Positions 24,960 through 32,771 of a DNA stretch of 64,000 nucleotides are shown here, one piece after another. The position numbers and the translations under genes were made by a program. The notes under the pieces were generated by a model. The model did no database searches. It saw only the letters and a list, made by a program, of their open reading frames with translations, and was not told where the DNA came from. Source of the stretch: Chloroflexota bacterium. Its GTDB lineage: Bacteria; Chloroflexota; Anaerolineae; Anaerolineales; Villigracilaceae. Each line of letters begins with the position of its first letter. The first letter of the stretch is position 1. The stretch covers positions 1-64,000 of the forward strand of contig JACPVF010000002.1 of NCBI GenBank assembly GCA_016191845.1, written 5' to 3'.

Positions 24960-25409
24960 TTGGACCTCCAAGTTATGAAAAGGAATATTCCGTCCGACAG
25001 CCGTCAGGCTATTCGTCGTCTTTCCTGCAACATAAACTTGCATTATCCAGTTCCCCAGGCGCCTCCTTTGTCGCGGACTCCTGTGCCCGCCAGCCTTTTT
25101 ATCCTACCATCTTTTCAAGGCAATTGCAAACGGGTCGGTCTGCCGTCATGCAACGGCCGCTCGCGAGTTTTGTCATGTCAATCTGGTGACTCTTCCGGGC
25201 GGGCTTTCATGGTTTAATCAAGGAACCGGCGTAAAAGCAAAGAGACCCCGAAGATCGGGGTCTCAAGTTGTAGGGTCCCTAACACCTACAAGGAACTGGT
25301 CGAACAGCAACGGTTCTATTTTATAAAACCAGCCTTGGAGTGTCCAGCAAAAAAAATTATAATAGACTCAAAAATATTTTACAGCCCTTTATAAGTAGAA
25401 AAAAACACT
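24960..25409. other. 450-base intergenic region with two hairpins and one promoter
   Basis: No convincing gene. It holds a hairpin GAGACCCCGA/TCGGGGTCTC (25242-25264; on the minus strand followed by TTTGCTTTT), a second hairpin TTGTAGG/CCTACAA (25268-25291) and a promoter for the XRE regulator (25335-25363). Open frames here lack ribosome sites and family features. Confidence 0.5.
25335..25363 (+). promoter_or_regulatory. Promoter of the XRE regulator gene
   Basis: TTGGAG (25335-25340) and TATAAT (25358-25363) are spaced by 17 bases. The leader would be about 40 bases long. Confidence 0.6.
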
Positions 25410-26297
25410 ATGGACAGAAAAGACTTCGGAAAATTGGTCTCCGCCCTTCGTCAGGACATGGAATGGACACAGTTCAACCTGGCGGAATACGCCGATATCG
25501 ACCTGGCCGTAATCAGCCAGATCGAGCGTGGCGCAAAGAAGCATTTCGAGCCTGAACTGTTGGTCAAGCTGGCTAATGTGTTCCACCTGACCACCCTCGA
25601 GCGTAAGGAATTCTTCTTTGCCTCTACGGGTGTTCAACCGGGCAAGATTGTACGCCAGCCATCTGCCGCGCTGGCCACCGACACAGTGGATGCAGACAAG
25701 AGCCTCACAAAAATGGCCAACCTGGTCGGGCAATTGCGGGTACCTGCCTTCCTGCTGGATGTATACTCCGACGTGCTGGCCATCAACCAGATCGCCGTGG
25801 CGTTTTTCCAGATTCCCCAAGCCATGTTTGAGACCGCAGGATCTACTGTGGGCGGCTACAACGCCATCCGCCTGGTGTTTGGGAAGGACCTGGCAGCCCG
25901 TTCGAAGATCACAGAGAGTTGGGACGAGTACGCCCTGCGCACCATGTGCTTCTTCCGTGAGGTCAGCCTTCGCTATCGCGCCCGACCTTATTTCCAAAGC
26001 CTGATGAAGGCGTTTCGCAACCCTGTCGAGTATCCGCTCTTCAATCGCTACTGGAAACTGGTCTCGTCGATCGAGCAGGATCGCGAAGCCAATGTGGATT
26101 TGTTCTCATATACGCACGTTGATTTCGGCCATCTGAGCTACGCCACTGCAACCACAGTGTCCCTGACTCCGTATGGAGAATTGCTGTTGAATCAATATCT
26201 GCCGCTCGACGATCCAACCAGCCGCGTCTTCGAACAACTAACCGCCCAGTGCGGACAAGGCGCGATCCGTCTGGCCCCTTGGCCTGTCAAAAAGTGA
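25410..26297 (+). CDS. XRE-family regulator with MmyB-like ligand-binding domain
   Basis: A 295-residue DNA-binding protein. Residues about 5-70 form a helix-turn-helix (FNLAEYADIDLAVISQIERG). Residues about 100-290 resemble the MmyB-like ligand-binding domain (LDVYSDVLAINQIAVAFFQI, a central YRARPYFQSLMKAF and a final LTPYGELLLNQYLP). Such regulators bind small, often fatty-acid-like ligands. Unlike standard members the HTH spacing starts very near the N-terminus. The target is unknown; the following CoA-binding and epimerase genes are candidates. No ribosome site is obvious at the ATG. Confidence 0.8.
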   Translation: MDRKDFGKLVSALRQDMEWTQFNLAEYADIDLAVISQIERGAKKHFEPELLVKLANVFHLTTLERKEFFFASTGVQPGKIVRQPSAALATDTVDADKSLTKMANLVGQLRVPAFLLDVYSDVLAINQIAVAFFQIPQAMFETAGSTVGGYNAIRLVFGKDLAARSKITESWDEYALRTMCFFREVSLRYRARPYFQSLMKAFRNPVEYPLFNRYWKLVSSIEQDREANVDLFSYTHVDFGHLSYATATTVSLTPYGELLLNQYLPLDDPTSRVFEQLTAQCGQGAIRLAPWPVKK

Positions 26298-26321
26298 AAG
26301 ATTCATAGGATTGGAGGCAAA

Positions 26322-26810
26322 ATGAAGATCGAGACCCTGGTGCAGGATTTCCTGGCCCAAAAGAAGATTGCCGTCGTGGGCGTCTCCGACAAGCGCGACA
26401 CGGGCTGCAACCTGAGCTATCGCAAGTTCAAGGAGAATGGCTACACCGTCTATGCGGTCAACCCGCACATCTCCTCCTTTGAAGGCGACCCCTGCTACCC
26501 CGACCTCAAGTCGTTACCCGAGAAGCCCGATGGGGTCTTCATCCTCGCCAACCCCAAGGTAACCGATCAGATCGTCCAGCAGTGCGTGGACCTGGGCGTG
26601 AAGCGCGTCTGGATGCACTGCATGATGGGAACCAAGCCAGGCCTCGCGCAAGGCATGACCAGCGTCTCGCAGAGTGCCGTAGATCTATGCAAAACCAACG
26701 GCATCACGGTCATCCCAGGTTCCTGTCCTAATCAGTTTCTCAAACCCGACTTCGGCCACGGCATGATGCGCAGCATGTGGAAGCTGTTCGGGTTCATGAA
26801 AGTAGCCTGA
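26322..26810 (+). CDS. CoA-binding protein (YccU type)
   Basis: A 162-residue Rossmann-like CoA_binding_2 protein. The opening KKIAVVGVSDKRDTGCNL is the nucleotide-binding loop; the core continues GYTVYAVNPHISSFEGDPCY and FILANPKVTDQIVQQC. Members bind CoA or acyl-CoA and their role is not settled. It starts 24 bases after the XRE gene and 27 bases before methylmalonyl-CoA epimerase, so these may form one transcript tied to acyl-CoA metabolism. Confidence 0.88.
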   Translation: MKIETLVQDFLAQKKIAVVGVSDKRDTGCNLSYRKFKENGYTVYAVNPHISSFEGDPCYPDLKSLPEKPDGVFILANPKVTDQIVQQCVDLGVKRVWMHCMMGTKPGLAQGMTSVSQSAVDLCKTNGITVIPGSCPNQFLKPDFGHGMMRSMWKLFGFMKVA

Positions 26811-26837
26811 ACCCATCCTCTTGTCACGGAGAAACCA

Positions 26838-27242
26838 ATGCCTGTCATCAAAGCCATCAACCACGTAGCTGTCGTCGTTGACGACATGGAAAAGTCCCTG
26901 TCCTTCTGGCGCGACGCGCTGGGAATTCCCCTGCACGAGTTGCGCGACGTCCCCGCCGAAAAATCCCAGGTTGCCTTTCTGCCTCTGGCAGGCGCGGAAG
27001 TGGAGTTGGTCCAGCCCACTACCGACGACTCGGGAATAGCCAAATATCTCGCAAAGCGCGGACCTGGCATGCATCACTTGTGTCTCGAAGTGGATGACAT
27101 CGAGGGCATGATGGCCGTCCTGCACGAGAAGAACATCCGCCTGATCAACGAACAGCCGCGTGTCGCCGCGGATGGCAAGAAGTACGCTTTCGTCCATCCC
27201 GAGTCCACGGGCGGCGTGCTGGTCGAGTTGTACCAACTGTAG
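26838..27242 (+). CDS. mce: Methylmalonyl-CoA epimerase
   Basis: A 134-residue VOC-fold epimerase that interconverts the (R) and (S) forms of methylmalonyl-CoA in propionate metabolism. Metal ligands fit the family: His9 (INHVAVVV), Glu56 (VELVQP), His80 (GMHHLCLEV) and Glu130 (VLVELYQL). Length and ends match true epimerases rather than generic VOC proteins. Neither mutase nor carboxylase genes are in the window. Confidence 0.92.
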   Translation: MPVIKAINHVAVVVDDMEKSLSFWRDALGIPLHELRDVPAEKSQVAFLPLAGAEVELVQPTTDDSGIAKYLAKRGPGMHHLCLEVDDIEGMMAVLHEKNIRLINEQPRVAADGKKYAFVHPESTGGVLVELYQL

Positions 27243-27258
27243 TCAAACCTACAGAATC

Positions 27259-27290
27259 AAGATGCGGGATGATCTCCCGCATCTTTTTTT
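27259..27290 (+). terminator. Rho-independent terminator after mce
   Basis: AAGATGCGGGA and TCCCGCATCTT form an 11-base stem with a five-base loop, followed by seven T. Confidence 0.92.
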
Positions 27291-27327
27291 ATTCCGATCG
27301 TCGATCTGTCTTTTCTTGCTTTTGTGG

Positions 27328-27333
27328 TTTAAT
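27328..27333 (+). promoter_or_regulatory. -10 box of tilS
   Basis: TTTAAT lies seven bases before the ATG at 27341, so the transcript would start at or next to the start codon. Confidence 0.4.
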
Positions 27334-27340
27334 TGGCGTC

Positions 27341-28783
27341 ATGCTGGACAACATGAATGCCATTCTTCGTGATCAGTGCAGCCTGGTCAAGGACAGGCCG
27401 ATCATCGTCGGTGTGTCGGGCGGACCCGACAGCCTGTGCTTGATGGAGTCCATCCGCCAGGCAGGATATTCCCTGGTAGTGGCTCATTTCAATCACCACC
27501 TGCGGCCCGAGTCAGACAATGACGCCACGATGGTCGAACAAACCGCTGTACGTTTGATGATCGCTCCCATTATCGATGGCGGAGACGTGCGTGGCTACGC
27601 TGAAGAACACGGCATGTCGCTTGAAGAGGCGGCCCGTCACATGCGCTACAGTTTCCTCTTCGAGCAGGCCCGGCGGGTGGATGCCCAGGCTGTGGCCGTT
27701 GGTCACACCGCCGACGACCAGGTGGAAACGATATTGATGCATTTCCTGCGCGGCGCAGGGTTGACGGGGTTGAAGGGTATGTCTCACCGCAGCCTGTTGC
27801 CCGCTTTCGATCCGCAGATCCCCATCGTGCGCCCGCTGCTCGATTTCTGGCGCGAAGAGACGGTCGTGTATTGTGCGGCCAATGGTCTGCGACCGGCCTA
27901 CGACCCCAGCAACGACTCATTGAACTTCACGCGCAATCGCCTGCGCAACCTGCTCATCCCCACCCTTGAAACCTACAATCCCAAATTTCGAGAGGCCGTC
28001 TGGCGTTCGGCCCAAAGCCTTAAAGCCGACCATGCCTTGTTGCGAGAGACCCTGGATACATCCTGGAAGGAATGCATTGTCGAAGAAACCCCAGGGATGA
28101 TTGCCTTCAATGCATCCAAATTGAAAGAGCGTTCCCTTGGCCTCCAGCGGAACCTGATCCGCCGCGCCGTCGAATCCTTGCGGCCGGGACAGGAGGTCAC
28201 TTTCGCACTACTCGAACGCGCTGCGAACTTTATCAACAAATCCACCGCCACGCGCACCGACCTGATGGGCGGCCTGATCCTGTTCCGCGAGGGACACTAC
28301 TTCTACCTTTCCACGCCCAATGCTGAACTCCCCTTCGACAAATGGCCGCAAATGCCTGTGGACTCCGATCCCATCCCTGTCACGATCCCCAGCGGAGTCG
28401 AGCTTGCAGGCGGCTGGCGCTTCTCCTGCGAGAATTGGCGGCTCCCTGCCCTTGCACGGGAACAGGCCGAACGCAACGAGGATTCCTTCCAGGTCTGGCT
28501 CGACGCCGACACCCTGCCCCCTTCCCTGCAATTGCGGATGCGAGGTGCAGGCGACCGTTTCGAGCCGCTCGGCATGGAGGGACATTCCCTGAAACTATCC
28601 GACTTCCTGGTCAATGAGAAGATGCCGCGTCGCGCCCGTGACCGCTGGCCGCTCCTTTGTTCGAATGACACGGTGGTGTGGATCCCAGGCTACCGTCTGG
28701 CCGAGCCGTTCAAACTGACCCCCTCCTCGCGCAGGGTTGCTTACTTCTCGTTGGTCAGGCCACCCGACAAATCCTCCGCCTGA
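27341..28783 (+). CDS. tilS: tRNA(Ile)-lysidine synthase
   Basis: A 480-residue enzyme that adds lysine to C34 of the AUA-reading tRNA-Ile. The N-terminal ATP-pyrophosphatase domain has the P-loop VSGGPDSL (near residue 26) and HFNHHLRPESD, with HTADDQVETILMHFLRG further on. Middle and C-terminal TilS domains follow; the end has LRMRGAGDRFEPLGMEGHSL and KLSDFLVNEKMPR. The start at 27341 is supported by a -10 box seven bases upstream and by family alignment of the N-terminus. Confidence 0.95.
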   Translation: MLDNMNAILRDQCSLVKDRPIIVGVSGGPDSLCLMESIRQAGYSLVVAHFNHHLRPESDNDATMVEQTAVRLMIAPIIDGGDVRGYAEEHGMSLEEAARHMRYSFLFEQARRVDAQAVAVGHTADDQVETILMHFLRGAGLTGLKGMSHRSLLPAFDPQIPIVRPLLDFWREETVVYCAANGLRPAYDPSNDSLNFTRNRLRNLLIPTLETYNPKFREAVWRSAQSLKADHALLRETLDTSWKECIVEETPGMIAFNASKLKERSLGLQRNLIRRAVESLRPGQEVTFALLERAANFINKSTATRTDLMGGLILFREGHYFYLSTPNAELPFDKWPQMPVDSDPIPVTIPSGVELAGGWRFSCENWRLPALAREQAERNEDSFQVWLDADTLPPSLQLRMRGAGDRFEPLGMEGHSLKLSDFLVNEKMPRRARDRWPLLCSNDTVVWIPGYRLAEPFKLTPSSRRVAYFSLVRPPDKSSA

Positions 28784-28842
28784 TTCGCGGAATCGATGCA
28801 ACTTTTTCCCAGCCTCCTCATCCAATGACACGGAGGCTGATT

Positions 28843-29088
28843 ATGGACAACCAACCCCGTGTGATCGTTTTTTCCACCCCAACCTGTTCTTTCTGCAGCA
28901 TGGCGAAGAAATACTTTCGCGAGCGCGGGATTCGCTTCAAAGATGTGGATGTCAGTCGCGACCCCGCCGCCGCACGCGATATGCTGCGCCGCTCGGGTCA
29001 GTCGGGTGTGCCCGTGATCGATATCAACGGAAAGATCGTGGTTGGCTTCGACCGCCCCAAGATCGACAAATATCTTGGATTGAAATAA
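28843..29088 (+). CDS. Glutaredoxin-like protein
   Basis: An 81-residue thioredoxin-fold protein of the NrdH/glutaredoxin type. The redox site is TCSFC near residue 15, the cis-Pro loop is SGVPVIDINGK, and the end is FDRPKIDKYLG. It probably reduces disulphides or deglutathionylates proteins in the cytoplasm. The ATG at 28843 follows CGGAGG by six bases; the longer open frame overlaps tilS and is not used. groES starts 20 bases downstream, likely on the same transcript. Confidence 0.9.
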   Translation: MDNQPRVIVFSTPTCSFCSMAKKYFRERGIRFKDVDVSRDPAAARDMLRRSGQSGVPVIDINGKIVVGFDRPKIDKYLGLK

Positions 29089-29108
29089 AACTTTTTGGAG
29101 GTACTCCC

Positions 29109-29384
29109 ATGAGCAAAAAAACCAAGATCGAACCCCTGGGAAGCCGCGTGCTGATCCAGGCCCTCGAACAGGAAAGCAAAACCGCCTCTGGTTTGCTCCT
29201 GCCCGAAACGGCCAAGGAAAAACCCCAGACGGGCGAAGTGATTGCCGTCGGCACCGACGAGGACATCAAGCTGAAGGTCGGCGACAAGGTGTTGTTCGCC
29301 AAGTACACAGGCACCGAATTCAAGCTAGATGGGGTCGAGTATCTGCTGATGGATGTCAATGACATTCTGGCGCGCTTGAACTAG
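29109..29384 (+). CDS. groES: GroES-like co-chaperonin (10 kDa)
   Basis: A 91-residue Cpn10. IEPLGSRVLIQALEQE is the opening strand pair, TASGLLLPETAKEKPQ is the mobile loop that contacts GroEL, and the end has VLFAKYTGTEFKLDGVEYLL with the family's last strands. It caps GroEL in protein folding. No groEL gene follows; instead there is a terminator, so this copy is separated from its partner. GGAGGTACTCCC precedes the ATG. Confidence 0.93.
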   Translation: MSKKTKIEPLGSRVLIQALEQESKTASGLLLPETAKEKPQTGEVIAVGTDEDIKLKVGDKVLFAKYTGTEFKLDGVEYLLMDVNDILARLN

Positions 29385-29398
29385 GATTCCCCATCAAG

Positions 29399-29434
29399 AA
29401 ACAGGCCAGCCTTTCACGGCTGGCCTGTTTGTTT
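29399..29434. terminator. Bidirectional terminator
   Basis: ACAGGCCAGCC and GGCTGGCCTGT form an 11-base stem between convergent groES and the recombinase-like gene, followed by TTGTTT on the plus strand. Confidence 0.85.
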
Positions 29435-30335
29435 ACTTGACCTCGTTATTCAACTGACGGAGCTTGAGGTTGATCTCGCGCCACTGAATCTTCGACACTC
29501 CGATCTTCTGACGGATCTTGTCCATTTCCATGCCCGATTGGTAATCGCGCAAGGCACAGGTCCAGCGGCACATGTCGAAGGAGAGGTGCTTCTTGCCAAG
29601 GCCCGCCTCCTCGCCGATGTCTTCGAGCAGATACTCGAGGCGGCGCGGGGACCACGGGAAGAGTTGGTCCACGATCGGGTACTGGCTGAGGTATTCCTTA
29701 TAGGCGGGCACCCAATCGTCGGCCAGGGCCAATTTGCGCTCTTTGTAACGATTGGCAGGGCTGGCGTAGCGGATGAAGACCAACGGTCCCGAGGGCGCTT
29801 CCAGGTCCACATGGTTGAGGTGGATGCCGAGGCACTCACTCTTCTTGATGCCCGTCGTCAACAGGAGATACAGCAACGTGTACGGACGCGCGTCGGGCTT
29901 GCGCTCGCGGCGATGGCGGTCAGCAGCCAGCAGCACAGCCTGGACCTCGTCCTCGGTCAGCACCTGCGGCAGCGGGCTGATGGCCGAACGCTGGAGCACC
30001 TTTTCCGCGGGATCGATCAGGATGGCTCCGTGCTGGTGAAGCCAGCGGAAGAAGGACTTGGTCGAGGTGATGCGGCGGGCCAGGGTCTTGGGGCTGCACG
30101 GGATGGCACGCTGCTTCTCCATCCACTCGAAGAAGCGGTTGAGGTCATTGGTGCTGATTGCACCAATGGTGGCATCGGGCGCGAGGAATTCCGTCAACAG
30201 GCGCACATCCGACAGGAAAGCTTTGACGGTGTTGGGCGACCGACCCTGGTCGTTGAGGAACATCTCCCACCCTTTCAAAGCAGGTGCAAGGGTGGTCTGG
30301 GAATTGATATGGGCAAAATCATTTGATGGGCTCAC
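29433..30335 (-). CDS. Tyrosine recombinase homologue lacking the catalytic residues
   Basis: A 300-residue protein with both domains of Xer/phage integrases: an N-terminal SAM-like core-binding domain (about 15-105, with NTVKAFLSDVRLLTEFL and ITSTKSFFRWLHQHG) and a catalytic-type domain (about 120-290). Key residues are changed. The first Arg (TGLR in the family) is Lys164 in TTGIKKSE, the His of HxxR is Asp254 in FDMCRW (Arg257 is kept), and no Tyr stands at the nucleophile position (SKIQWREI). It can hardly cut DNA and may act as a DNA-binding architectural or regulatory protein. A GTG start follows AAGGAGG. Confidence 0.8.
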   Translation of the reverse strand: MSPSNDFAHINSQTTLAPALKGWEMFLNDQGRSPNTVKAFLSDVRLLTEFLAPDATIGAISTNDLNRFFEWMEKQRAIPCSPKTLARRITSTKSFFRWLHQHGAILIDPAEKVLQRSAISPLPQVLTEDEVQAVLLAADRHRRERKPDARPYTLLYLLLTTGIKKSECLGIHLNHVDLEAPSGPLVFIRYASPANRYKERKLALADDWVPAYKEYLSQYPIVDQLFPWSPRRLEYLLEDIGEEAGLGKKHLSFDMCRWTCALRDYQSGMEMDKIRQKIGVSKIQWREINLKLRQLNNEVK

Positions 30336-30373
30336 GGAGCCTCCTTACACGATAGCGCATAATCTTTGCGTAT

Positions 30374-30403
30374 AGTTTAGCAAATAATGGGGGTTTATGT
30401 CAA
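30374..30403 (-). promoter_or_regulatory. Promoter of the recombinase-like gene
   Basis: On the minus strand TTGACA (30398-30403) and TAAACT (30374-30379) are 18 bases apart, giving a leader of about 30 bases before the GTG. Confidence 0.65.
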
Positions 30404-30452
30404 CCTGTCAGCGGAACCTGTAACAGGTCAAATTTCGCGCCTCAAAGCTGGT

Positions 30453-31949
30453 TCAATGCGACAAATCCTCGGGGCGGAAACAGGAGTCGTAGTCGTAGCC
30501 CAAGATCAGGCGATATGGTACGGGGCTGTTCGGATCAGGCATGGACAGTTGATTGGCGGTTTCAGATAGTCCCAACGCGTTCAGGATGATGAAGCGCTCG
30601 TTGGGATCCTGTGCCGTCGTATAATCCACCAGCACCGAGGTGGCATAGTTACGGTTATCCGCAGCAGAAGTGGAAGTCTCGTAGCCCATGTAATTCAGGT
30701 TCGAGGCAGCCAGCACATCCTGGTTATCGACCGTGGTCCCGTTCTGCACGTCGATCTTGATGGTCTCGCGCGCAACCGCTACCTGGGACAGCGTGGTGGC
30801 CTCCGTCAACATTTGCTGAAGTTCAACGTCATTTGGCAGCAGCACAGACGCCCCACCCGGGGTGATCCACGAGGAGACATATGGCGGACGGATGTAGTAG
30901 CCGCGGATGTTCGCGTTGGTCAGATGCGGGGCGTATGGGGCTAGTTTAAGCAAGTCCCCCAACCCAAGGTCGGTGACAATCACACTGGAGAAGTCATTGT
31001 AGAGTTGAGGGATTTTGCTGAGCGTATCGGTACGCAGGGCCTGCCCAAAGATGGAACGCAATACTTCCTGCTGACGACGTCCACGATCGAAGTCGTTGGA
31101 CTTGGAGCGCGAACGGGCATACCACAGGGCCAGGTCCCCATCCATGTGGACGTAGCCAGGGCCGACCGTGTACAGCCACCAGTTGTTCTCATTGTATGGG
31201 TCATAAGAAGGGTCGATCAGTCGCCAGTCAGTATATGCACAGCCGACGGGTACGTCCACGCCACCAAGGGTATCCACGATGCGGCGGAAACCGTCGAACT
31301 CGACCATGGCAGTGTGGTCGATACGAATCCTTAGGTTATACGAAATTGTGTCTCGGAGCAGGCCTGGTCCCCCACCTGGATAGCCCGTCAGCTCGCCGCT
31401 CTGGTAAGCAGTGTTGATGCGCTGCATCCCGACCGTGGGGATGTAGATCCACAGGTCGCGCGGGATGGAGATGAGCGAGACCTGTCCTTCCCTCGGCCAC
31501 AGGATGGCAATCACCAGCGTATCGGTGCGATACGAAGAACCTGGACGCTTGTCCGAGCCGATAAGCAGGAAGTTGACCGTCTCGTTGTCAGTGAGCGGCG
31601 GCAAAGCCGTCGGCTGGAGGTTGGGGTCGGCGGCAGGCGGCGGGGCAACCGAGGTCGGGAAGAGCTGGCTCAGATCCACGGTGGGCGTGACTTCGGGCGG
31701 CGGGATTGGCGTCGACGAAGAGGTGGCCGTCGGCAGAGGCTGAAATGCCTCATAGGGAGTAGGCGTATATGGCGAGGGCTGAAACGGGGTGGGCGTGGGA
31801 GAGGCGTTAGGCGCAACCGTCACCAGCACGAACGGCAGGGACTGTTCGGCGGAGGGAGCGGGGGGCGCAGAACAACCCGTCTGGCTGGCAACGAGCACCA
31901 ACACAGCCAGCAGGCTGAGGGTCAAATGAAGAGGGTGGGATGAACGCAT
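30453..31949 (-). CDS. LCP-family (LytR-CpsA-Psr) cell-wall polymer ligase
   Basis: A protein of about 498 residues. A hydrophobic signal segment ends in LVLVASQTGC, possibly a lipoprotein signal; a Pro/Thr-rich linker follows. The LCP domain (about 120-330) has FLLIGSDKRPGSSYRTDTLV, SISIPRDLWIYIP-like sequence and the RINTAYQSGE and VEFDGFRRIVDTLGGVDV motifs. A C-terminal LytR_C domain (about 395-480) ends the protein. LCP enzymes transfer polymers from lipid carriers to the wall or other acceptors. The start at 31949 is an ATG; a GTG at 31979 would also work. It ends the operon with the LysM and kinase-like genes. Confidence 0.85.
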   Translation of the reverse strand: MRSSHPLHLTLSLLAVLVLVASQTGCSAPPAPSAEQSLPFVLVTVAPNASPTPTPFQPSPYTPTPYEAFQPLPTATSSSTPIPPPEVTPTVDLSQLFPTSVAPPPAADPNLQPTALPPLTDNETVNFLLIGSDKRPGSSYRTDTLVIAILWPREGQVSLISIPRDLWIYIPTVGMQRINTAYQSGELTGYPGGGPGLLRDTISYNLRIRIDHTAMVEFDGFRRIVDTLGGVDVPVGCAYTDWRLIDPSYDPYNENNWWLYTVGPGYVHMDGDLALWYARSRSKSNDFDRGRRQQEVLRSIFGQALRTDTLSKIPQLYNDFSSVIVTDLGLGDLLKLAPYAPHLTNANIRGYYIRPPYVSSWITPGGASVLLPNDVELQQMLTEATTLSQVAVARETIKIDVQNGTTVDNQDVLAASNLNYMGYETSTSAADNRNYATSVLVDYTTAQDPNERFIILNALGLSETANQLSMPDPNSPVPYRLILGYDYDSCFRPEDLSH

Positions 31950-31982
31950 ACGAGTAAGGGGATACTTCCCCCAAACCACAAA

Positions 31983-32771
31983 TTAGGGCGGGAAAGGGGT
32001 CAGCGTGGGTGAGGCAGGCGGCGGCTCGGTGGGAGCGGTGGTGCCGGTCGGTGCAGAGGTATCCGTAGGCGGAGGCGGGGTCTCGGTCAACGGTTCGGTG
32101 GGCGGGACTTCGGTCGAGGTCGGTGTCGAGAAATCGGGAACGAGCGTCACGCCTGGGGTATTGCTCGGGATGGGCGTCCGCGGCGGTACGTTCGGCACCC
32201 AAAGCAACTGTCCCGCACGAATGGCGGTGGAGTTGCCAAGACAGTTGGCTTGTTGAATCAGACTGACAGTGGTGCCATACATTGTGGCGATACGGTAGAG
32301 CGTGTCGCCCGGCTGGACGGCATAACGCACCCACCCGAACGGAGGTCCACAGGGAATCGGTGTGTTGTTAACGAGAATAGGCGGAACAAAGAGCGTGGTC
32401 CCAGGTACGAGGGTTTCGCTCAACAGACAGTTGGCCTGGCTAAGTTGCGCAGGCGTGGTGTTATAACGGACGGCCATGCCTGCCAGCGTGTCACCGGGTT
32501 GGACAGTGACCGCCATCCAGCCCGAGGGCGGGATGCAGGCGGGCGGCGGGAGCGGCGTGTTGGTGAGGGTGGGCAGCTCCGTGGGCGGAAGCGTGGCGGC
32601 GGGGGTAAGGGTGGCTGTCAGAAAGACGGGCGCGGTCGGCAGGTTCTCGGTTGGCGTGGAAAGAGGCTGGGTGAAACTCTCAGAGAGGGCCAGCGAAAAT
32701 CCCCCGACCACCAGGCCGAGGGAAATGATCCCAACTACGATTGCCATGCCAAACTGGCGCAGACCCTGCAT
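31983..32771 (-). CDS. LysM-domain protein with membrane anchor
   Basis: A 262-residue protein with an N-terminal membrane helix (about residues 8-30) and a Thr/Pro linker. Two LysM domains lie at about 81-127 (VTVQPGDTLAGMAVRYNTTP) and about 143-193 (YAVQPGDTLYRIATMYGTTV), both with a Cys in QANC. The C-terminal third is a Thr/Pro-rich tail. LysM domains bind N-acetylglucosamine polymers such as peptidoglycan. Its ATG shares a base with the stop of the kinase-like gene, so the two are co-translated. Confidence 0.88.
   Translation of the reverse strand: MQGLRQFGMAIVVGIISLGLVVGGFSLALSESFTQPLSTPTENLPTAPVFLTATLTPAATLPPTELPTLTNTPLPPPACIPPSGWMAVTVQPGDTLAGMAVRYNTTPAQLSQANCLLSETLVPGTTLFVPPILVNNTPIPCGPPFGWVRYAVQPGDTLYRIATMYGTTVSLIQQANCLGNSTAIRAGQLLWVPNVPPRTPIPSNTPGVTLVPDFSTPTSTEVPPTEPLTETPPPPTDTSAPTGTTAPTEPPPASPTLTPFPP

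Noticed and set aside
25242..25291. Two adjacent hairpins that might be a tRNA or riboswitch.
   Set aside because: No acceptor stem, anticodon loop or T-loop (GTTCRA) at the right distances, and no riboswitch class I recognise.
29433..30335. The recombinase-like gene as the integrase of the cassette array.
   Set aside because: It is 28 kb away, lacks the catalytic residues and shows no integron-integrase specific insert.
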